64,000 nt of DNA from Perkinsus marinus ATCC 50983 (GCF_000006405.1 NW_003205389.1:22186-86185); one strand, 5' to 3'; shown: positions 43,722 to 55,574, counted from the stretch's first letter. Made by a program: numbers and translations. The notes: generated by a model from the letters alone, not told the origin.

Positions 43722-46046
43722 TTGCTTAGTGCGGCACCTAGTAGCGGCTCCACGTCACAGGAAGATTTTTTGGGGGAACTGCGTCATAGTAGATATGTGG
43801 AGCGAACAATCGGACACGCCTGGGCCTCGTCAGGTAATGGGAAAGATGCTGTTATGAATAAATTACAGAAGCTCGAAAGAAAGTCTCGGAAGTTAGAGGA
43901 CAAGTTCCGGTGAGGCCTTCACGTCTCTGGGGTAGTCTTGAACTGGCTGCACATATGCGGCCTTGGTGCAGTCTGGGGATGACAGACGCGTTTGTCGCTA
44001 TGCGAGACCTGTTCCGTTGTTGTATGGGAGTATATTACCATCTAGGTTTCGCTTGAGCGGGTTCGCCAGAAGAGAAAGTGCTAATAGGGACGCGGCGAAC
44101 GATGCGCCAGAAGATGAGGTCAGTGACGGCCATAGGGATCCAACTAACCTTGTATCAGAAAAGTGACCAGAAAAAGACTTCGATGACTGATGAGGAATAT
44201 CGACGGCGAATAAAAGAGTTGAGGTGATTGTCAGAGATGTCACGAATGCTGTGTGGGGTGATGATGGTCCAGGGGTATGCATGATACACTGGTGGCGTGT
44301 ATGGAGTGTATCGAAACCAATACAACTAAGGTGCTACAAGACCAAGTAAGGGTAGATTCTAAACAGAGTTCAGGGGAGTGTGGTATCCAGGAAAAAGATC
44401 TCATGCGGGCCTTCCGAGCTCGAATGCAAGATGTAGCTCGAGAGCTCGAACACCAGAGGGAACTGAAGGGTGACTACTCGACGGAATTGCAAGCTCGGTA
44501 GGAAGACCATCTTGGTCTCTTCCTATGCTTTTCGCAGTATGGGTGAATATGCAAATGGTGAACTACGTGTGTTGGTAACAATAGCAGAAATTCTGATGAA
44601 TTTTGAGAACGTTGTTGGTTTTTGTAATATCCTACACTGTGTGTGAATTTTCATAATGTAGCCTTGGAAACTCCTGAGGTCAGCTGAGGAAACCACACGT
44701 ATATTGTTCCGACACTTGTCTGTCGTGGTCAGACATGACGAGATGTTGATGGACCTCCGGGCCAGTCGTGAACTTGCGCAGGTAAGTTCACGCCGTCGCC
44801 GCGTGTGCAGAGTCGACTCCTTCTCTCGGTAGTCGTTCGAGCGGAGGAATGAACAGCTTGAAGGGGAGAGAAAAGGGCTAGCGGAGGCTCTAGAGGCACA
44901 AGAAGATGATCGTTGGCGCTTACTCGAGGAACTGGTCGCTCCTTCACGCAAGAATGACGACCTGTCAAGGACTAGCCTCAGGTTGCCACTAAGCGGGAGT
45001 CTGCACGGTTAAAGGACATGATAGAACAGCAAGGGGAATCCTCTGGGACCAAGGCTGGTAGAGTGATGCTCGTGTACAGGGAACTATCGTTACTCTACCA
45101 GGCGCCCCTAAGGTGTCATCAGGATTACCGAGCTCTGGTACCAGTGGTGGCAGTAACGATGTGCTCCTCGAGAACAGTGGAGGGTCAGGAGGTAGATTAG
45201 TATTAATATCGAGAGATGCCTAGAAGGTGTTCCCAGACCGGGCCAACGCTGATATCGGCGGTGGCTCTACTGCTCGCTCAAGGATGACCAATTCAGCGTA
45301 TGAGAGGGAGTTGAGATATCGTAAGACCATCGACGCGTTGAGAGATCGAATCAACAGTGATAAGTAATCGATTTGCTCATCTCACAATTTGATAATCGAT
45401 CATAGGCTGTCGCTGAAGTATCTACGGGAAGCCATAGACCAGCAGCTGCGACAGCGATCGGAGATTGAAGTGGGAGGCATGCTGATACTAGTGATGCCTA
45501 TAGTACTGCTACTGCTAGGTGTTCCTCCAGCAGTGCATTGATGACGTTAAGAACGAGATATCCCTCTATCAGAAGCAACAGTGTCAGAGGGCTACTGGTG
45601 ACCAGAGGCTCTTCCCTGGGTACTCAGAAGAAGGTGAGGCTTTCGTTCAGAGGCTAACATTCTGTTATCCTTATATGATAGGTTCTCTGGGACTTGGGGA
45701 TGCTACATCCATGACCGACAACATTGATACTGTCCATGACTGTAAGGCAACGCCTTGTGTTCTTGTTCCCAATGTCGCTGTAGTGGACCGGGAGCGGGCG
45801 TTGGAGCTGTTGCTGGGACAAGAGAGGATTGTGCAAGTCCTGCACCAGAAGGTGAGGGCCGAGAATCATCAAGTTGATTTGACGATTCCTCAGATTATGG
45901 AAGGCCGCGATCGCCATGATCGATCGATTTATGATAACCTTGTCCATGAGCCTAGTGGAAGCTTCCCATCGCAAGTAGATCTGACGGATTCGGACCCCCT
46001 GCCGTCCTGGTGGAACGATGACTCTGATGAACTGGGGAATCAATAG
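43722..46046 (+). CDS. large coiled-coil protein, about 10 exons
   Basis: Exons on the plus strand: TSQEDFLGELRHSRYVERT with KLQKLERKSRKLEDKFR; RRESANRDAANDAPEDE; MTDEEYRRRIKELR; ETNTTKVLQDQVRVDSKQSS with MRAFRARMQDVARELEHQRE; VVVRHDEMLMDLRASRELAQ; RRNEQLEGERKGLAEALEAQ; then by a 62-nt intron RESARLKDMIEQQGESSGTK; a Ser/Gly linker; AYERELRYRKTIDALRDRIN; LSLKYLREAIDQQLRQRSEI; VFLQQCIDDVKNEISLYQKQ. The last part is RALELLLGQERIVQVLHQKV and an acidic end (SWWNDDSDELGNQ, stop 46044). A dispersed repeat copy is intronic (44536-44716). Long heptad-like stretches suggest a structural or centrosomal protein. Start not resolved. Confidence 0.6.
44536..44716 (-). mobile_element. MITE-like dispersed repeat, copy 8 (inverted)
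   Basis: Reverse orientation, starting AGTATGGGTGAATATGCAAA and ending GTTCCGACACT, with AGGTCAGCTGAGGAAACC near the end. In an intron of the coiled-coil gene. Confidence 0.85.
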
Positions 46047-46588
46047 TGACCATGCCTGGTGCTCATCAAAGGTCGTGTCTAGTCTACTTGATCGTTGCGT
46101 TTTACGGAGTACTGTGAGTAAAGCCGGCTGAAGGGACTACTGCAATATTGAGGTAGTCGGTACCATCATCATCGATCAGCAGAAGTCATTGCACGGCCCA
46201 GCGGTGGAGCCTTTTGATCACTATGATGCGATATGTTATTCTTATCATCCTTTCCGATCCTAATTTCTCGAAATATTTCTGCTGAATGATGAGTGCATAA
46301 TATGAAGGCATGGCCTTACCCCGCCAGGAGCACCATGTGCATCATTTCAAAGTACTGCATGGTTACTGGCTATTTTAGCGACACCTTCCATGCTAGTAGC
46401 TGTTGCTAGGATTGCGGGGACAACATTTCCTATCGGAACACGCTGATGTGATGATTTTATAGGTGCGACAACATTCATCATGCAAGCTCCCATGATGGTC
46501 ACAGCCTTCCCTTCTCCCGTATTAGAAATCATACTACACTTTCTGAAATCGTTGAGGGTTAGCAGTGGCAGATTCCTCCTTTAGCCCA

Positions 46589-48737
46589 ATGGCCTCGCAG
46601 CACTCCCTCTACAGACGATTCAACATAGCAGGGCCGCTGCTTAGAAGGCGTCCTTTGCTTCCCATGGTGCTGATGTAGATGAGCTCTCATAGTAGTCGTG
46701 ACACGATAGGTACAGTTGTGGTCCAGAGAAGCTGCAGTGCGTGGTCTCATCTCGGAAGAGTTGCTCCCCCGCCTTCTACTCTGCAGTGGCCCGGATTATG
46801 CGGTAAGCTCTCTTTGTGTTCTAGTCTGCACGAAGGGTTCATTCCAGATCCGCGATGTGATCCGTGGTAGGCCAGTTAAGCTCCGAGACTCTTTGTCACT
46901 TCCAAATGCAGTAGACCCTCGACAACTCTTCCCTCGATTGGTATCAGCTATCACTCTATTCCTGTGTATTCACGTAGCCTTCTAGTCTTCTGGCTCCACT
47001 GGGGTGCAGCAGTACGTCCATTTCACTGTCTCGCGGGCTGGCATGGATTTACAAGGAGTCCTCGCGACTTTAGCTGGGCATTCGTGAGATATAAACTTCA
47101 CCACGTAGAGGTCCGGCTAGTGCTGTTTCTATGTTAGATCAGACTCCCTTCAGTGGGGTCTGATTCACAACCCACACCGTTCATCCTTGTGTACTCAAGT
47201 TGTATCTTTACCGTTGGAGGAATGGATTCAGCACGTCCTTCCGCGATGGTCTTCTACTAGGGCTGCCATTACTAGTACCGTACTCAGAGCTCCTCCTGCA
47301 AAGTGATCATATTTATCCCCTCAGGATCTTCCACGAACCGGGGTGGCACTTTCGACATCGGCGACGTCGCTGTACAGAGTTTTCCAATAGATGCCTCGCT
47401 CTCCAACGGCTACCGTTACGAGCTAACATTACGCCCCGCGGTGTGGCACGACCCGCAGCTTTCAGACGAGTTCCAAACGACTCCTCAGGCGGGGGTATAT
47501 GATATATCCAAAGCCTTTGAGAACGTGAGCATTCGGACATTCACAAAGGGTAAACTAATAGCAGTTTTTTTGCTATGAGTTTGCTTTGCGAGTCGCATAT
47601 AAAACTCGGAGCAAAAAAATATAAATGCGCCTTGTAATGATGGACATGTTCCCCTATCCAACCATGGCGATGCATTGACTGTAATCTGATGTTGATCATT
47701 AGGGCGTATTCGTACCACCGCCAGAACCCCAAAAACCTCCGATTCGAGGATACAGTGGAGTTAAGCAAACGAGCTACAAGGAGTTCCCCTTCGTTGTAAG
47801 CGTCACCGTGTGTGGATAATCTCTCGTGGACTTCCCGTCTCAGAACTACTTCGACTTGCATGCTCTCGACTACCCTCGTTGTCGTGACCATCTTATTGGT
47901 TTGGCCGCTCTCACTGGCAACTTCCGTCAAGCAATTGGCTTTCTCTTCGCTCGTGGTTACGGCAACATCGACGATGCCTCGAGGGCTTTTGATGCGTATT
48001 GGGGGAAACCGCGCTGCTGAATGTTAATCCTGAGTATACTTCAGTTTTTCTCGAGGAGATTACGTCGTCTGTGCCACCCTACTGCCCGAGAGGTTCCACG
48101 CGGCATCCCAGGTTCTCCAGAGCCTCTCTGCCGGGGCAACCTGGAGGGAAGCATTCTTAGCATGCGAAGCCTCAGAGTAAACCCCCACCGATGCTGCAGG
48201 CAGTTCGGAGATGATCGCCTTCTCTCTTTCAGACGTTACATATCATCAGGTCTGCGGTGGATATGGAATGGTGTCGCCTCTCGCCGTGTCACCCTTTCCC
48301 GATCTGTTCTCCCTGGTGATCTCATCATGCCTCCTGATGCTGACACACCCTTCATCGTGCAGAACGACGAGGACGCCAGGAGATATACCCTATCACAAGT
48401 TGTTATCCCTCTGAATCTCCTCGACAAGTCGCTGCTACCAACAAGCATCGGGAATTTCCCTTCAGCGATAATAGCGACCATCCACGAAGCTGGTGACTTG
48501 ACTGAAATTATTCCAAGGGAGAAGTTCAGACCATTGGTTTCCCACGCCCGTAGTGTGTACATTGATCCTGTCGATGGAGGTGCCCTTCGTGCCTCATTTA
48601 CACTCAATAGCGGTAGCTACGCTGATGTTGCTATGCGAGAGGTTTGCGGGGACCAGATTCTATGCAAGTCGGAAGAAGGGCCAAGAAAAGTTGAACTCAA
48701 TTTACTGCGCATGTTTCCAGATATCTGTTTCTTATGA
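46589..48737 (+). CDS. PUS7/TruD-family protein, catalytic Asp not recognisable
   Basis: TruD/PUS7 enzymes make pseudouridine in tRNA and other RNAs. Exons in order: MASQHSLYRRFNIAGPLLRR; VQLWSREAAVRGLISEELLP; GSFQIRDVIRGRPVKLRDSL; QQYVHFTVSRAGMDLQGVLA; LQWGLIHNPHRSSLCTQVVS; GGTFDIGDVAVQSF with NGYRYELTLR; QNYFDLHALDYPRCRDHLIG with LTGNFRQAIGFLF; GDYVVCATLLPERF; RYISSGLRWIWNGVASRRVT; VLPGDLIMPPDAD; ALRASFTLNSGSYADVAMRE. HFT, the NYF..HLIG block, the WN.VASR helix and the SGSYA.vamRE end match PUS7. Most introns are 40-60 nt and phase-correct. Where active enzymes have GTKDKRAxTTQ, this has HNPHRSSLCTQ. Confidence 0.75.
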
Positions 48738-49263
48738 GTATCGTCTATTACGTTATATATTGAGTGTCTGGAAATCATCGATGAAGTACTCAAATGACCA
48801 ATCGCACATTCATACACTCAATTCCTCGGCATCTTCCTAATAACGTAATTGTAATTAGGAGGCTTCGCACTTCAAGCTAAATGGTACTAACCGTTCAGTA
48901 CTACTGAATCACTAGTAGAAGTGTCGACAGTCGTCATTGATTCTAACCACCCTGACTAACTCAAAGACAGCGCGTTTTGCCCATCATCAGAGAAACTTTG
49001 TAACAGCAGGCACTTGCCTTCCCCAACAACCAGCGATATTGGTAAATCTATATAACAATGCCAATGCGTCGTCAACTTGAGGTAGTGGTAGGACTGCTGC
49101 TGAAACGATTACTCATAATGATGATGATAATCCTGCTGGGGTAGTAGTGGTAGGAAATGTTGTAGAAGGCGCGGTGATGACGTGAAGGGGGCAAGCTCTT
49201 ATTAGTAGTCGACGATGATGAAGTTTACGTTACGACAGTCAAGTCGGATGAAAAAGGGAAGAG
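48738..49263. other. intergenic between convergent genes
   Basis: No gene seen; a few short GAT runs. Confidence 0.5.
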
Positions 49264-51432
49264 TTATGCCTCATCCTCGTCGTCGTGATGATGATGCTTG
49301 GACTTCTTCTTTTTCTTCTTCTTTTCGACGGCCTGAAGCAGAACACTGAAACTCTCAGCCGGTGGGTTTATCTCACTTCCTCATCAGCCTCCTCGGCCTC
49401 CTCAACTTCCTCTACAGCACGCTTCTTGTGATGCTTCTTCTTTTCTAAGGCCAAGAGCAGTAATGACGATTCGACCTCTAAGCTATCTCACCTTTCTTCA
49501 CCGGCTCCTCCTCTTCCTCAGAGACTCCTCCTTGGGAGACTCCTTCTTGTCCTCAGCAGGGCACCGGTAAGCTTAGAATCATACCCTCATGCTTCACCAG
49601 GACTCAGAGTGTTTTCGTTGGGTCTATGACATGTCAAGTCCTCAAACAACATCACAGAGTCTTCACTCACCTTCCCTTCTCATCCAACTTGCCGTTGAGG
49701 ATGAGCTTCTTCTTCTCAGAGGCCCTCGGGCCATAACCCCAACGGGAATCATAAGTGTCGCGCTCCATAATGACACGCTTGATAGTTGCCACACAACCTA
49801 ACCGAGACAGAATCATCCTCGACATACCAATGGGGCCGATCGTGCTTACCATGGTCAACACTAGCGATGACAGCCGTGGTCATCTGAGCGATGCCCAAGG
49901 CGACCGCCTCTCCCTTCGTGGTCATCAACACTACGTCCTTGCCGACCTCGATACCATTCTCGAATCGGAGGACCTGAGGAAAGACGTCAAGAAGGATCTA
50001 CCCGATCCGAGCATATGCTTACACCAACAACCATCAACTTAGCACCATAGCAGACAGCGTTGACAGCAGAGTCCTTGAGGACGATACGGGGATAGGAGAC
50101 GAGGATGCGCTCTGAAAGGGCTCATCAATGGACTCCGCAAAAGGATAGGGGCTGCTGCTCACCAAGGGGCATGATAGTACGTCTGAGGTACTCCTCGGAT
50201 CTAGTGCTCTCGTAGACATACCTAATGCAATCGGTATGATAGGAAGTCCCAAAAGGAAGAGTGGCTACTGAGCATCGAGCAAGTCATGCATGGTGACGAG
50301 CTGATCTTGCTCCCCGAGATTTCCAGACCTCACACGTCTCAGCTCCTGCATGTGGGCACCCACACCGAGGAGGAGGCCCATATGGACACAGAGGGTTCGG
50401 ATATAGGTACCTGGTTACGTATACTAACAGTGCATATTCGGCGACTGAAAAGACTCACCGGCCTCACAGGAGACGTGGAAGACGGCCATGTGCTTCTCCT
50501 CGTCATAGTCGAGCAGCTTGGACCAGTAGATGGTACGGATACGGAGCTGACGCTTCACAGCTAAGGCATGAGGGTGATATGATACACGTATGGTGCGCTC
50601 GAGGTCCTACCAGCAATGACTGGGGGCCTCTGGAAAAGGGCACCAGTGAGCTGATCCAAGGCTCGAGTGATAGCAGCCTCTCCACCAGGGTCAGCGTGGA
50701 AGCGGACCACACAGACGTACCTTGACGCACAATATTGGTTCCTAGGGAATCTCAGATGTATATTACTCTTTTCCCGCGCCTTGTTGGGCTTTCACGAGAC
50801 GGGTGGCACGGTTGAGGCATACGAGGAGGCAGCCAGAGACCTAACAATGAGCAGTAGTGACGGATACAACATAGAGGGGAATTACCTTAGGATCGAGAGT
50901 GCCAGAATGACCAGTCTTCTCACACTTGAGGATGCGCTTAATCCAAGCAACGACCTCATGGGAGGAAGGGTTGACCGGCTTATCAAGGTTGCATACGCCG
51001 TATAGCAAATGCTGGTCGAGAGGACTACACCGAAAGATAACACGTGAATAGCTATGGACATCCCCATACGAATCACAGCGTGTAAATTTGCATCATACGC
51101 TTTGAGGAGCACACCTAGAGCCTATTGCTCCCCATTGACAGTAATGAGGAGCCCAATAGCGAAGTACTCGGTAGAGTCTGGCGTGTCACCAACGACTAGT
51201 CCGACTTCCCACCCTACCGATTGAGTGGGGAGCAGCCGAAGGGCAGAGGAGTGTAGTGTCCGGTGCGCACGTTTAGCCTGTCGTAGTTCTTCAGCAGAAG
51301 GGGCCACTCCGAGGTGTTGATCGGAGGGCTCACGCTGGAAGGCTTTATCATGCAATCCGTAGATTTCTGGGCCTCCGCAGTAGAAGAGGCGGCGACAGCA
51401 GCAGTAGGAGCTTCCTTCTTAGTCTTAGCCAT
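49264..51432 (-). CDS. CBF5: CBF5/dyskerin, H/ACA snoRNP pseudouridine synthase
   Basis: Catalytic subunit of H/ACA RNPs (rRNA pseudouridylation). Start [20 protein letters not shown]. The N-terminal signature [20 protein letters not shown] and [12 protein letters not shown] is typical. Then [21 protein letters not shown] (TruB core, catalytic Asp in TLDPK), [49 protein letters not shown], a conserved L-R-V-R region, [31 protein letters not shown], and the PUA domain ([40 protein letters not shown]). The C-terminus is a Lys/His/Asp-rich tail ([13 protein letters not shown]), as in other dyskerins. About ten exons. It is convergent with the PUS7-like gene, with about 530 bp between the stops. 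Confidence 0.93.
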
Positions 51433-51735
51433 ACTACCGACAACAACAGCAGCAGCAGATATACTAAGAATGAGGAGGAGTCGTAGTGAGGCCGACCAGA
51501 ATTATCCAATGTTTTAGCAACACACACACGCTGGCTTGCTGCTGTGACTATAGAAGGCCGAAGGGAACGCAAATTTTGAGCGGAGCGAAGCGATTTTTGT
51601 TCTGAAATTCATGATTTGCGCTATCAACTTTGCCACTGCGAGAGATCCCCGGTTCGATCCCGGCACGTGTCGACTGAATAACACGACAGGCAAAAACTGT
51701 GAACAGCAATTATTGTTGGTAAATATTTTGACATG

Positions 51736-53469
51736 TCAGCCACTTACGACCCAACTGAGGCATGGACCACCGACTACGACGGAGTAGTCTCCTCTATACT
51801 CCAAGCATAATGAGGCGCCAATATACGCCTCCTTGAGGAGCATCTCACCATCAGTTGTCAAGAGGCCATCAAGCAACTCATTCCGGACTAGCTGCCTCAT
51901 CGAGTGAAGAGAGAGTAATGAAGCCCGTCTGATGGACGTCCAGCTGCCGCCACAACTGCTTAACACTGCGAGTGAAGCTCAACTGAAGAGAGGACAGAGG
52001 AGTCGGCAACTATTAGCATTTGGACTACGAGCTGACTGACGTTTGATCAGTGATTTTGAAAAAACATAGAGCTGTATAGACTGAAGGTCGGAAGGGTGGT
52101 CTCTCAAACCATAGGATATGGGTTCGATTCACTCCGAGCATACTTACCTCTCTAGCGACCCGACAGAACTTCGTAAAAGGTATCTTCCCCTCTCCCTCCA
52201 CATCCAAACTGTACCGCCAAGCGTTGCTCAAACTGCCATGCCTGAATCGAATACACTCGCGTGCCCGACTCCCGTGCTGGTTCCATGGTAGACGTCGTGC
52301 ATCACTCACCTCAACACGAGCTGCTCCTTGAACTTATTCACCACGCTCGTGCCTACCATGTCCATCGTGGAAGACTTCAGACTGGTCTTGCCGAATATGA
52401 ACTCCCGAGATCTAAGTAAGAGCATGGAACAATTAGCTCGGACAACGGGCAGAGAAGGAGAACAGCGAAATGCTGCCTCCCATACCTTCGCGACTGGTCT
52501 GCAAGTTCTTCAAGGCCGATGAAGGAGCTTCCCTGTAAAGTTTGGAAAGACTCCTCCCACGTGGCTTTCAGGCGATCGACTTTCGCTTGCATTTCTTCCA
52601 AGGATGGCTCGTAATTATCATGGTACCTACGCCACTCAAGGTCTTCATTGTTCGTTGTATACGGCCGAAGCTTCACCATTGCTCCCACTGTCCAACCTGC
52701 CCACGTAACTTCTCCACTTCTCGTCTGGCAACCACCAGCTCTGCAGATGGGCTTTGCGTTGCCGCCATGTTCTCGAGCTACAAAACCTCAGATGACTGCC
52801 ATCGTGGCAACTCGGGGAGAAGCCACCTCTGGTTTCGCTTCCTGCCCTGCTCCTCTGGCATCTCGGAGCTCATCTCTAAGATGTCTTACTTCATCTTCGT
52901 GTTCGGCCCGCTCCTGGAAGAGGGTCGATCTGCAAGGCTATATTGATCTCGGATTGCACCCACTTTCTCCATCTCGAGTTTGAGTTCATCTATCTCGGCC
53001 TGTGAGGCACTGACCCTTTCCTGCATATCCTTCAGCTTCATCAGAGCTGCCCTCAACGCCTTTTCTGAGAGACCGTCAGTCTCAGACTGAGTGTAGTGAC
53101 GGTCGAGAGAGACGCCTACCCGCCCCAGCAATTGTCGACCTGGCCAACTGTGGCTTGGCAACTGGTGACGCTGATGGGTCCCCGGCTGCCGAGGACGATG
53201 GCGTTCTGTCCATACCTAACAAGGGGAGCTTGCAGATATTCTTCGTGTGCTTGACATGGGCTGTTCATAACGATGAGCATACCATCGTTGCCAGCACGCG
53301 CCTCTTTTCCATTGCGATGTTCTCGATCGGTTCCCACACGGTCATCCTTGGCTAAGATCTGTGGAGTATCGCGTGACTGCACTCCACCTTGGGTATGGGG
53401 TATCCCCTGTTCAGGTTGTGAAAGACTTCCAGTCGCGGACATAAGTCCAACTGCGCGAGTTGGCAGCAT
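51736..53469 (-). CDS. coiled-coil plus degenerate EF-hand pair protein
   Basis: Minus strand exons: MLPTRAVGLMSATGSLSQPE ... VLGSRGPISVTSCQATVG; SETDGLSEKALRAALMKLKD with MQERVSASQAEIDELKLEME; a 50-nt intron; ERAEHEDEVRHLRDELRDAR; ENMAATQSPSAELVVARREV; DLEWRRYHDNYEPSLEEMQA; SREFIFGKTSLKSSTMDMVG; then the EF-hand-like AWRYSLDVEGEGKIPFTKFC and VKQLWRQLDVHQTGFITLSS with LDEAA. The A-W-R-LD-x-x-G-x-I-x-F pattern is typical of many alveolate EF-hand proteins. Both loops lack the position-12 Glu (K and S instead), so Ca2+ binding is doubtful. The last exon reads LLTTDGEMLLKEAYIGASLC. The N-terminal start is uncertain. Confidence 0.65.
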
Positions 53470-54437
53470 AAGTTCATTGTAATCCGTACTTATTGACAAA
53501 CACGAGATAAGTGTGGGGAATACAGAAAGAGCAGGAACCATTGTGATAGCACAATGATATAATTCACCTCCAAGGTTTGGTAGAAGTTGTATGGTTTGTT
53601 TCAACTTCCCGAGATTAAACCGGGTTTCGGTTGAGGTCAGTGACCAGCACTAAATTGGCAGTGACCAATGGTCATGGTAATTTTAGTGCAGTCTGACAGA
53701 CGATTTTGAAAATTTACTGGCAGTTTCAAACTATCCTGTCGCATATTCCCATCCGAAGATGACTAGAGGACCATTGATAAGGATGAGAATGGTCTATAAA
53801 GGTTATTCAATCCCCAGTTATCAGAGTTCTTCTCGTGTAAAAATGTATCTTCTCGCAATGATGATAATCTGTGCACTCTAAAGTTGTTGGCAACGGATTT
53901 CGGTACGATTTCTCAATCCTCGGCAGAGACTCAAAGCTGAGGGCTCAACTTTACACTTCATGGCAAATGCATATGCTCGAGTTCAAACATCCTCTTCCCC
54001 TCGATACTTGTATTGGAAATGGATGTTGCGCCAAGAAATTGCGCGCTCGCCCAGCTCATTTTGCATGACAGCTTCAACCTTGTTCTTCCGTTAAACAGCC
54101 TACGACGATGAGGAGAGGGGTAGAGAGCCCACAGACGGTGGGGAAGTGTGGCAGAGTAGCCCCTCGCCACCATCGCAAATTCACTATTGCCTTTGCTATT
54201 GTTGTACCAGGTTGACTATGATTGAGACTTCCATGATGTGTGAAGTCCTAGTCTAGTTATGTGTGATCATGTGCGGAGTTCTCGGGCTATTCCTTTAGCT
54301 AGACTAGCGTCTCCTGCCCTTATACTATGTCAAAAGACCTCTGGCTTCCCAAGGTGGAGTTGGAAAAGAACCCTGAGTATATTCAGTGTCGCGAGTAGGT
54401 TCATTATGCTTCTATGTCGTCCTGAGCTTTTGGTATT

Positions 54438-55014
54438 ATGTATTCATCGCCTTCCATTAAAAATCCGAGCCCCAAGGCTCCACCGTTGAGACGTTGTGAA
54501 TTGTTCTCTCATTGCAGGTACATGGCTCGACATCGCATATCAGAGCTTCTTCACGATCTCTTGGCCTCAGTGGCCTTCCATAAGCCAGAGGGAGGAAGGG
54601 AAGGAGTCATGTCCTTCATGGCTCAGCAATTGGAACGCCGCGGTACAGAGGGAGCAGAAGCTGGTGGCCTGTTCGATATGAAGGAGATCGAGTCGGTCTT
54701 TCACATGGCTGATCTACTCAAGCAGGGCATCATCACTCGAGAGCAGGTGGGGGACCGTTGCGTACACCGCAGCCGAGTACGGGTTGGATCCTTCTATCAA
54801 GAGACTTCATCGGGACATCCCTCATCTCGGTCAGTGTCGATCAGCCTTGAAGGCTCTGGCGTGTTCGGCCAGGCAAGAAGAGTTGATTGATGGCGTTCCT
54901 GGGGATAAGTCCACAAGCTTGGAGATTCCGCTGAAGGTCGACTTGTCTACTTTCGTGGAGCTAGCCAGGAAGGCGTTTAGCTTACGAGTGAGATACCACT
55001 CACTACCACGTTAA
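54438..55014 (+). CDS. RIIa-domain protein, EFCAB10-like, with apparent frameshift
   Basis: The exon contains YMARHRISELLHDLLASVAF and HKPEGGREGVMSFMAQQLER, an RIIa/R2D2-type dimerisation-docking domain, then DMKEIESVFHMADLLKQGII and TREQ, as in EFCAB10-like proteins of cilia. The frame then changes: TVAYTAAEYGLDPSIKRLHR continues one base out of phase across a run of five G (54749-54753). One fewer G would give an uninterrupted protein through LACSARQEELIDGVPGDKST to VRYHSLPR (stop 55012). Either a miscall, a real indel, or a short unusual intron. A pyrimidine-rich AG site before GTACATGG may mark a 22-nt intron upstream. The N-terminus is uncertain. Confidence 0.6.
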
Positions 55015-55271
55015 TTGGAGCCCCCCTCGGCCTTTAACTCAGGTTGAGGATATAGCCGTGTCGGGATGAGTGTTGCTGTTCATTCATGCTGCGCGCCGAG
55101 TATACATGATCACGATGATGTCATGAATATGATACTCTGCCGTATGTTGGTCTGTGTTATAGCTATAGGACCTGTAGAGCAGGGACTGCTTTACATGGCT
55201 TCTCGAATAACATCAGATGAAAGGTGGCCCAAACCGAGAACGACTGGCCTCAACATATCCAGCAACCTCAG

Positions 55272-55574
55272 TGTTGCTTGTTCTCGCTGTTCATGTTCGT
55301 CACAGTTCTCTGGTGGACCAATGGTTCCAATGGATCCGTCCTAATTGCCTCCCGAGCCATCACAACTAGACGATGTATTGAATCCATCGGCCAATAAGTT
55401 GTCGTGTTGCATAGATATACATGTGACTTGAGACGGCCTAGGTCCGTGCATCCCCATGGCGAGGGAGAATGCAACGCCAATTACACTGAGGCCGATGAAG
55501 TCAGTCGGTATATCCTCAGGGTGAACGTATACAGGAGTACGTAACGTGCTATACGTTATGCAAGTTATCAGCAT
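55272..55574 (-). CDS. possible small membrane protein
   Basis: ORF MLITCITYSTLRTPVYVHPE, DIPTDFIGLSVIGVAFSLAM, ending DGFNTSSSCDGSGGN. One hydrophobic segment (FIGLSVIGVAFSLAMGM) and a Ser/Gly tail. The plus strand is also open. No family recognised. Confidence 0.3.

Noticed and set aside
51640-51680. tRNA 3' half resembling GGTTCGATCCCGG plus acceptor-like end
   Set aside because: No matching 5' half upstream; at best a decayed fragment.
52085-52145. B-box-like GGGTTCGATTCACTCC
   Set aside because: Falls in an intron of the EF-hand gene; the other arms cannot fold.
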